Shown here: positions 56,801-64,000 of the stretch, piece by piece | How positions within the stretch are numbered: the stretch's first letter is position 1 | How the letters are laid out: every line of letters begins with the position of its first letter | DNA from: Marsupella aquatica | Taxonomy: Eukaryota > Marchantiophyta | Assembly: GCA_973895155.1 (NCBI GenBank) | Contig: OZ316899.1 | Coordinates: forward strand, 4,774,001 to 4,838,000 | DNA: 64,000 nt | Direction: 5' to 3' | Translations under genes and position numbers: made by a program | Notes under the pieces: model-generated | Seen by the model: only the letters and a program-made list of their open reading frames with translations | What the model was told of the DNA's origin: nothing | Databases searched by the model: none

Positions 56801-58480
56801 GTCCCCCCATTCTAATTTCTCTGACGAGTTTGCCTTAAAGCACATCCACTCGCGGTTCAAGCAGATTCAGAATCATCATAGACAATAGAGTGTTCCACCA
56901 TAGCCCACGGTAGGTCCACGGCCATCATAACCAACCCTCACACCCAGCTCCCTCAGTACCCGCAGCTCCGCCCAGCTCTGCGCCTACCGGGATTTATTAG
57001 TATTTCTCACTTTTAAGAAGGGCAGTTTTCTCAAAAGCAGTCTAATTGCCTAGACGACACTAGAAAAGTTGGAGGCAATATCACAGCGGAGCATTCTGCG
57101 TCTAAGGGCCAGCGACAAGTTGCAAAGGTGGGTTAACCTCGTTCTGAGTCAAGACTGCAAGCTTTAGATCCAGTCATTCCGCGATTCCTTAAAGAAAAAC
57201 CCGTGATGGACATGCAATGTTGTGCTACTGCAATGAACAGAGTAAGGCAATGCAGTGGTCATCGTAGCTATGAAGAAGAAATGGTAGTGGAAAGTCTAGC
57301 TCAAACAATGGAGTGTATGAATCAGCGCTCAAGAAGGTCACCTGAAAGTTGCGCGTACAGCTTGAAGATGGAGCAGCCCAATCAGCTTCCAATCGATGAG
57401 CAGCGAGCACAACTCCACTGTGAGTAGACTGTCTTTGCAATGCCTCCGCGAGCTTAAGGAGCCACTACAGTCCACCTTTCGCAACAATCGCCTTCCGCAT
57501 GGATCGCCTTCCTCAGCGATTTCCTTCCGTAGTCCACCTTCCGCAGGAGCATGCAGGTCCACCTTCCGCAGCAGCAGGTTGGTCACTTGTGGATTAGTCA
57601 AACTTGGAACCTTAGCTCTCCTCCCACCAAACTCCCACCACTGTCTGACCACACAAGCTTTGGTCCGCAACCGCAATGGCGCACAACTCCTCCCCTCAGC
57701 TAAACCCTCAGCGCCTCAGTCCCCAGATCACAGCTCCTCTCGGACTGCAACTCACTGAAAATGTAAGCACTCAGGACTGCCCTTGACAATGTTGCCGTTG
57801 TGCTACACATTGCCCTTTCGCAGCCACAACCTTCTTCGCCCTACCAGCACAACCCTCTTCGCCCTACCTCACATTACGCGCGGGAAGGGAAGTCTGCAAT
57901 CATCGCAAAAGTGGGCAACATGAAAAAGAACCCTACGTAAAACCCCGAACCTTGGACCCCTCACGTTCTAAGTCCAATGACGATGGCCCGAACACTCCAA
58001 AGTCACTCCCAAAGTGAAGTTTAGTGCCTCTTTACCAAATTAGGGGACTTAAGTCATTAAGGGGAGCCTTACCGTTTGAGTGAGCCGTTGAGTGTCACCC
58101 AAAGTGAGACACCACTACAAAGTGTTACTGCATGGCCATCTTGGATATGTTACTGATTTTTCTTGGCTTGGAAAACTTCAATAAAGCGGGATCATGCTAG
58201 CCCAAAAATCTTGGGTATGCGTGCACACCGGTTCTTGGCTTGGCAAACTTGAATAGAATGGGATGTTGGTGAAGCCCAGCACCCTTTGGAAAACCCCAAA
58301 CGCCCGACCCAGGACCCCACCCCCTTGCTTAGGCCACCAAGTAATCAATGAGATTCTCCCATGCCCACAAGTTAAGCGTTAACCCACGCCCTTAAACTTG
58401 ATTAGGGTAAGAAGGCCCTTACCGTTGGGGTGTGAAGTTGACCACAACGACTCTAAATGTGAAGCATGAGCCCCTCACCC
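53836..58480. other. Long non-coding 5' region of E2
   Basis: Some 4.6 kb without a supported gene. It contains a GATCT microsatellite flanked by CATGATC..GATCATG (54,338-54,362) and nested duplications at 55,781-56,351. A pair of 76-bp-spaced copies of TTCTTGGCTTGG (58,156 and 58,232) lies near its end. Short frames on both strands are scattered and lack recognisable domains. E0 likewise has a long 5' region before its first cargo gene. Confidence 0.45.
55781..56351. repeat. Nested local duplications in the E2 5' region
   Basis: A ~120-bp block starting CTACGCTTTCC and ending GTGGTAGTAC occurs at 55,781-55,901 and again at 56,229-56,351. Between them, a block starting AATGAAGTCGGATC occurs at 55,956 and 56,082. 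The word CAAAACTCCAGCAA also recurs near 54,414, 56,039 and 56,176. Confidence 0.75.
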
Positions 58481-58489
58481 CGTGAAGAT

Positions 58490-58760
58490 GTAACCCCCCC
58501 CCCCCCACGCTTGACATATAAACCCCCCTAAACCCCATTTAGTGACCCCCCACACCCTTGACATATAACCGGCACACCCTTGAGATATAAATCCCCTTTA
58601 TTGACCCCCACCCCCAAGTTGTATCCAAACCGACTCACCCTTGACATATAAACCCCCCTAAACCCCTTTAGTGGTGACCCCCCACACCCTTCACATATAA
58701 CCGGCCCACCCTTGAGACGTAAACCCCCCCTAAACCCACTATGGAGTATATGAGACATTA
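58490..58760. repeat. C-tract and 130-bp tandem repeat near the E2 5' end
   Basis: A run of about 16 C at 58,492-58,507 is followed by a 130-bp unit starting TTGACATATAAACCCCCC at 58,511 and repeated at 58,641 (incomplete second copy). Each unit contains two diverged half-units (ACATATAACCGGC). The sequence is C-rich on the plus strand. Confidence 0.75.
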
Positions 58761-59045
58761 GGGCATTTAGACATTTACTGAGTTTGTACGTGTTCAATAT
58801 AGCGGGACGTAAAGTCCCCCCATATGGCCATTATCAAATTAAAGTTGACAACTAAACCCTACAACCATCATGTGTGAGAGTGTTCACCCTTTCACAAACT
58901 AGGGTACGTGGAAACTTTTGATAGTCTTATCCTAAACCAAAAAGCACTCACAGTCTTTTGTAGTGTTCATGTGAACCGGTGCAATGGTTTTGAGTCATTT
59001 GAAGTTGCAAAAAAGGACTTAGTGGCCTTAGTCCTATAAGGTTTG

Positions 59046-59076
59046 GTCTAAATTGCCCCGGTTTCTACTAGTGTTA
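59046..59076. repeat. E2 right (5') terminus with TTA target duplication
   Basis: The terminal repeat ends GGTTTCTACTAGTG at 59,073, followed by TTA (59,074-59,076). Just inside are AGTCCTATAAGG and AGTCTTTT words, related to the 3' subterminal motif. Confidence 0.9.
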
Positions 59077-59402
59077 GTTGGTCCCACAGAAGACGGTGAA
59101 TTTGGACCAACTTAAATCTGAGGATTGTGTCGAGTAGCCCAGTGAGATTCAAGATTTTAAGATCAAGAATGTATCCGCTTTTCCTCCCTTTCCCTCCGAT
59201 TCATTTCGCATTGTTAATTCCTTGTCTTTGATTCTATAGTTGACTAGAGGAGGTACGGGAGTCGTTTCAAGCCGCAGGGTGATTGTTGTTGGTTGACGTT
59301 GGTTCTATTGTGCCGAGGGGTCGCAATGGTGCGCTTTTTTGGAGGGCTCTGCATATTTTTGATAAGTACTTTTGTCTCCTCCTTTGCTGGTTATGCTGAT
59401 TC
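59077..59402 (-). other. Copia sequence between RNase H gene and E2 insertion
   Basis: No gene is seen. It is contiguous with 41,598 once E2 is removed, giving roughly 0.9 kb between the RNase H stop and the polypurine tract. Confidence 0.5.
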
Positions 59403-60068
59403 TTATCGTAAGAAATCTCTCAACTGGCGCATTCCTATTCCCAATGAGTGTTCTTTATGAAGTGCAGGGGGTAAGGGTTTCATGAATGTATCAACTCTGT
59501 TTTCCTTTGTTGATATCCACTGAACCTGGATCTTGTCTCCATGTTGCTCATGTGTGTAGAATAGCTTCGGTGCTATGTGCTTTATCTTGTCTCCCTTGAT
59601 AAAGCCTTGTGTGATTTGGTCCACACGGGGTTTGTTGTCTTCATAAAGAATAGTAGGCTTGTCCAGCAATGGTTTACCTGTGCTCTGGTTGATGTGGTCA
59701 ATTAAACTTCGGAGCCATACACACCCGCATACACATTCTCTTGTTGCTTCATATAATGCAATGATTTCAGCATGGTTAGACGATGTAGCTGTTAATGATT
59801 GTTTCATGCTCTTCCAGGAAATCGCTGTGGTTCCTTGCAGGAAAACGTATCCCGTCTGGGACTTCGCATCGTCTGGGTCGGACAAGTAGCTGGCATCCGC
59901 ATATCCTGTGAGGGTCGGGTTTGCATTCTTGGGGAAGAATAGTCCCATATCCATAGTCCCCTGTAAGTACCTGAATACTCGTTTTATTCCGTTCCAGTGC
60001 CTAATTGTTGGCTGTGATCCGTGTCGTGCAAGGAGGCTTACCGCAAAGCTTATGTCAGGTCTTGTCTG
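59403..60068 (-). pseudogene. Copia RNase H region
   Basis: The frame from 59,954 to 59,403 carries the RNase H active-site pattern: GYADASYLSDPDD, TATSSNHAEIIALYEA, ILYEDNKP and KENRVDTFMKPLP, ending QLRDFLR. It is joined to the reverse transcriptase by a one-base deletion near 60,068 (the QTRPDISFAVSLL block lies in another frame from LYLAN). It is therefore a dead fragment of a Ty1/copia polyprotein. Confidence 0.8.
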
Positions 60069-61200
60069 TTTGCCAGGTACAGTAATGCTCCAATCGCTGA
60101 AAGGTAGGGCTTCTCAGGTCCCAGTACCTGCTCATGTTCTTGGCATTTCTTGAACATGTCCTTTGCTGGATCAAGTGAACGCAGGTCCATTGGAGTGCTC
60201 ACGGGATGGGAATTCTGCATGTTGAATTGCTTGAGAATTTTCTTTGTGTAAGTAGACTGATTAATGAGAATGCCTTTATCAAGGTGATTGAACTGAATGC
60301 CTAAGCAATAGCTCGGTATTCCAATATCTTTCATTTCGAATACTCTTTTAAGTGTTGAGATTGTCTGTTTTGTTAACTGCTTTGTGCCGAAGATATTAAT
60401 ATCATCTACGTAAATTGCAAGTATTACAAACTCTGTGCCAAGCTTCTTAAGGAATAAGCAAGGCGCAATTTCTGCATTTGTAAATTGTAAAGCTAGCATT
60501 TCATCACGAAAGCGTTTGTACCAGATGCGGCCGCTCTGTTTCAAGCCGTTTATGGATCTCATTACCTGTACTGCATATGTTGGTTGCTTTCTGTGTTTAT
60601 TCAACTGTTTGGGTGGAAGAAGTCCATGCTCTTTTGGGGATGAATCTCCCTGGTTGTTTTGGTACCATTTTAAGGTCTCAGTTGGAGTAGCCTTTTCTTT
60701 TAACTCAGCAGTAGGCTGGTTTGCTTTAAGATGTATCCCATGGGTATTGCGGACTGTAGGTCCGTTTTTACATTTTTCAGTAATCTGCTTAATCCCTGAT
60801 TGTAGATCTGGGTGTAAGCTGTTTTTCTCCCCTTGAATATGGAACTGTACTCTTGTGATTAGTTCAGGGGGTGCCTGCATATATATTTCAGTGTCCATAA
60901 TGCCATACAAGTATGCCGTCACTACGTCTATCAAGTGCATTACAAGGTTATAAGTCAATGCAAATGCAATCATGTAGCGGTATGTTATGGAGTCCATGAT
61001 AGGCGAATAAGTCAGGTCGTAGTCTCTGCCATAAATCTGTATATCATTTGGCCACCAATCGAGCTTTGTATCGGATGACCTCTCCTTTGGCATTCCTTTT
61101 TCATACAAAGATGAATTTGTATCCCGTTAAGCTCATGTCAGGTGGGGCCTTCTATATTGGGCCAAAAATGTGTTGTTTGATTAATGAGTCTAGCTCCGAG
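60050..61200 (-). pseudogene. Copia reverse transcriptase region
   Basis: From about 61,200 leftwards, GYKFIFV, GEVIRYKARLVAK and DYDLTYSPIMDSITYRYMIA are spread over two frames with stops between. The long frame 61,108-60,050 then gives LIDVVTAYLYGIMDTEIYMQ, RSINGLKQSGRIWYKRF, the catalytic YVDDINIFG, FEMKDIGIPSYCLGIQF and STYTKKILKQFNM. A stretch of about 75 residues separates IYMQAPPEL from the INGLKQSGR block, longer than I expect for copia. Frameshifts and stops make it non-functional. Confidence 0.8.
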
Positions 61201-61506
61201 TTGATTGCTTCCTGCCATAGTGGGCAGTCGTCTCGGTTCTGTGCCTCCTGGACAGTCAGTGGATCTGGGGCTTCGTTAGTAATTTCTTGTGCGATTAATG
61301 AGATAAATTGGTCTCTGGTGTGTGCTCGCTGCCACACTTTTCCAGTATGCATATACTGGATGGAGATCTCCTCATTATCCTGTGATAGGTTTGTCTCCGG
61401 TCCTTTGGTATTCCTATTTTCATTCTGTATCCCAGTGTTGGGGTTTGAGTTCTTCTTTTGCCTGGGTCTTATATCTTTGGATCCGAGGGGGCGGCCCCTT
61501 TTAGCT

Positions 61507-62740
61507 CTAGGTGGGGCCTCTACTGCTTCGGTTTGCTGCGGTTGGATTCATGCAGGTACATTTGCAGCTTCGATGTGGGAATGAGTTACAGCAAGCAGCG
61601 TCGTTGAATGCATCTGGTAAAGTATTCAGCATTTGGTTTAAATGTAAAACACGTCTTACCTCTTCATCTGCTTGCCTCATCCTTGGGTCGTTAAGCAGTA
61701 AGTCTTTTGTTTCCCATTGTAACTGTGAGACTCTTACTGAGTCTTCTTGCTTGCCAGATGTGAGGTGTGGATAGATGTTTTCAAAGAAGTGGCAATCCTG
61801 GAATCTCGCTTTGTAAACATCTCCCATTGTCGGTTCTAAGAACCTTATAATAGATGGGGAGTCGAAGCCTACATAAATCCCTATTTGGCGTTGGGGACCC
61901 ATCTTGGTTTGTTTAGGGCCCAAGATGGGTACTAAGACTTGGCATCCAAATGTTTTTAGGTGGGATAGATATGGCGGTAATCCATATGCAAGGTGATGGG
62001 GAGAGAGGGAGTTAAAGGATGAGGGCCTATACTGTAGGAGGGATGCTGCATGGAGGATGGCATGTCCCCATGCCGTCGCTGGTAATTTAGTTTGCATTAA
62101 CATTGGGCGTGCGATAAGCTATAATCGTTTGATGACAGACTCTGCCATTCCATTTTGTGAATGGACATATGGGACAGGGTACTGAGCTTCTATCCCAGCT
62201 GTGATACAGAAGTCATCGAATGTATTAGAGGTAAATTTGCCTGCTCCGTCTACTCGCAGTATGCGGATGGGATTTTCCGGGAACTGAGTCCTCAACTTCA
62301 GTATATTTACAAGGATTCGTGAAAATACTAGGTTTCTTGTGGATAGCAGCGACACTTGTGACCATTTAGATGATGAGTCAATCATAACTAGAAAAAATCT
62401 AAATGGGCCACTAGGTGGTTCAATGGGGCCACAGACATCAACATTCAGGTGTTCTAAAAATTTGGGGATTGCATAGACTGTCTTTGTGATTGTTGGGCGT
62501 GTGATAAGCTTACTTTGTGAGCATGCAATGCAGGGTTGTTGTTGTGCAGGTGTTTTTGCTACTGGTGGGATTCCCACTAAATCTTTTATAATTTTCTGGT
62601 ACATTGTCGTACCTGGGTGTCCCAGCCGGTTATGCCAAGTGATGAATATACTTTGTTTGCTAGGTTCAGTATAATGTGATTGTATTCTGGTGACATATAA
62701 TCCTGGTGGTTTGGCTGAGAATGTTTCTTGGATCTGTAAT
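61507..62740 (-). pseudogene. Copia GAG-pre-integrase and integrase region, cut by LTR
   Basis: Reading leftwards, WHNRLGHPGTTMYQKI (the GAG-pre-integrase block, near 62,620) precedes CIACSQSK. The integrase core follows, with NVDVCGPI, RILRVDGAGKF and HSQNGMAES supplying the D, D and E residues. A TAG at 62,119 interrupts it before LIARPMLMQTKLPATAWGHA, which continues through HLKTFGCQVLVP and IGIYVGFDSP to about 61,507. The element is cut on its 5' side at 62,740 by an LTR starting TGTCA, so protease and gag are not visible in the window. Confidence 0.8.
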
Positions 62741-64000
62741 TGTCAAGCGATTGACATTGGGTCTTGACACCAAAGCTGTCACTATTGGGTGCCAAAACTA
62801 TCTCCTTGTACCTGAGGATCACGGAGGGATGTTGTGAAGGCTGGTATACACCGGTTTATCCCCTTAACGCCAGACTATCATAGCAAGACTCTGTCACACA
62901 TCACCCAAGCTCAATCCCAAAGGACCAAGGTTGGGAATCAGCTCTTGCACTCATGATAGTTCTGGTGAGAAGGGGTCTTCATGTCGGGCCCGTACACACA
63001 GGGCCTAGCGCTACGGTGCGCATATGTCTATACGTATGCTTACTGCCATAGGTATGTTTCTATTCCGCCGCCGGAATGTACCCATAAACCAGTGACTCTG
63101 ACTGATTCCCGGCTTAGGGACTTCTAAGCCATTGCCCCACCACTCTGCCATTCCACTCCCAACAATCAGAGTTATGACTGTAGCCCTCACCCAATCCACT
63201 TCAATGCACCCGGTACACCTCTCAGTGGCACTGCTAGTCCCATCATACACTCAAATTGCCTCACACACACACACATCCATGAGAGAAATGAGGCCTGAGA
63301 GGAAAACTCAATTAGATTCAATGATGTGCACAATAGTTCACTGAGAAGACTTGATTCGACCAATAGTCCCGTAGGCTGTCTACTCCAGATTGCGACGTGC
63401 TTGCCCCGCAAGCCCCGTGCTTGCCATGCAAGCTCAATCCTGAACCTGAGCCTGGCTCACTCCAGATTGCGACGGCAGATTGGACTCGAACCAATCCCAT
63501 ACTTGCCTTGCAAACTCAATCCTGAACTCAACCTCCTTCACTGCACTTCATTCTTGGGGGCACATACAGATCTCACACCTCCATTTCAGAATGTCAAGTT
63601 ACGCATGCACAGTTGACTCGACTTCAAAGCTGGTACCACGCCTAACAGCGATCTACCCCAGACTGCAATGAGGCCCGGCCTCATGCTTGCCCTGCAAGCT
63701 CAGCTCTGGCCATAAATCCCTTAGTGCTCTCTACCAGACAACGGCCAGGACTCCCCATGGATCACGTAGCCTTGCCAAACTGACTGTAAATGCTCCTCCT
63801 GCTGCACCTTGATCAGTGTCTCAGCCTCCCTATTGTGCTCGTCGTAAATGCAATCAAAATCCTCCCCACAGTTTACAATCACCAATAGGTCACCTATCAC
63901 CAAGGCTATGTATCGGGGGAAAAGAACCCAGTTGTGCTGCCCACTAGAAAGAGCCACAATCTAGCTCGCAAACCTGGCAAACCGTTGCTGTGAAGCTTGG
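62741..64000. mobile_element. Start of an LTR element, same family as the solo LTR at 12,470
   Basis: It begins TGTCAAGCGATTGACATTGG and matches 12,470-13,730 base for base apart from scattered substitutions and small indels, running off the window edge. With a full length of 2.58 kb it would end near 65,320. It may be a 5' LTR of a full element or another solo LTR. The five bases before it, GTAAT, would be the left target duplication. Confidence 0.7.

Larger units (their letters stand above)
41602..59073 (-). mobile_element. Complete CACTA element E2 (17.5 kb) with TIRs, TSD and extra cargo genes
   Basis: The left end (41,602) is CACTAGTAGAAACCGGGG and the right end (59,073) is its exact reverse complement. 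The match extends imperfectly to about 28 bp (ATTTAGACC). The bases just outside are TTA on both sides (41,599-41,601 and 59,074-59,076), the 3-bp duplication expected of CACTA elements. All genes are on the minus strand, so 59,073 is the 5' end. Order: MVRTR protein (53,835), EDM2-like PHD protein (52,718), tandem BRCT (51,457), F-box-like (50,453), tnp2 (49,557), tnp1 (45,679). It is inserted in the copia element between its RNase H gene and its polypurine tract. Confidence 0.9.

Noticed and set aside
58528-58797. 89-codon Gly-rich minus-strand frame
   Set aside because: Translation of the 130-bp C-rich tandem repeat at the E2 end.
1-64000. CRISPR arrays, rRNA, tRNA or bacterial operons
   Set aside because: No spaced identical repeats of CRISPR type, no recognisable RNA gene, and gene structure is eukaryotic; short tRNA genes could still have been missed by eye.

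Overview
The window looks like repeat-dense nuclear DNA from a land plant (streptophyte), not from a prokaryote. The signs are split genes with GT..AG introns, CACTA termini of the plant type, a plant-type Tnp2 transposase (Transposase_21 plus DUF4218 and DUF4216 domains), a Ptta/En/Spm-type second gene, a Ty1/copia element, a plant-type LINE and plant-telomere-like TTTAGGG pairs. I cannot name the species. A large-genome non-seed plant is my guess only. No convincing single-copy host gene, rRNA, tRNA or CRISPR array was seen; nearly everything is transposon sequence in several nested layers.

Layout. (1) 1-10,449: two decayed Mutator-like (MULE) transposase genes with C-terminal SWIM fingers, tail to tail (1,286-5,144 on + and 10,449-7,800 on -). 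Their introns and flanks are studded with a dispersed palindrome, TAGCGCC-n-GGCGCTA. (2) 10,450-30,617: a CACTA-type element (called E0) that begins at 10,450 inside the second MULE. It carries a 2.58-kb solo LTR (12,470-15,050, 5-bp target duplication GGAGG), a 705-bp tandem array split by a LINE (18,413-21,043), and a plus-strand set of decayed genes: a Cys-rich protein, an EDM2-like PHD protein and an F-box-like protein. (3) 30,618-40,865: a second CACTA element (E1), 3' part only, minus-strand genes, inserted in an E0 exon. (4) 40,866 to 62,740: a Ty1/copia element on the minus strand, inserted into E1. Its 159-bp 3' LTR and polypurine tract are at 40,866-41,036, and its RNase H, reverse transcriptase and integrase remains are at 59,403-62,740. 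(5) 41,602-59,073: a complete CACTA element (E2, 17.5 kb) inserted in the copia element, with matching terminal inverted repeats and a TTA duplication on both sides. (6) 62,741-64,000: the start of another copy of the LTR seen at 12,470, which cuts the copia integrase region.

The most interesting object is E2. Besides the two usual CACTA genes (tnp2-like and tnp1-like) it carries four upstream genes on the same strand: a Cys-rich MVRTR protein, an EDM2-like multi-PHD protein, a tandem-BRCT protein and an F-box-like protein. The same MVRTR - PHD - F-box-like order appears in the older E0, in the opposite orientation and without the BRCT gene. The set is therefore a heritable module of this CACTA lineage, and the BRCT gene was gained or lost within it. 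PHD fingers of EDM2 type read chromatin at transposon-bearing loci in plants, so a counter-silencing or genome-repair role for the module is a reasonable but untested inference. Both E1 and E2 carry nonsense changes in the transposase, one of them shared, so these copies were probably moved in trans.
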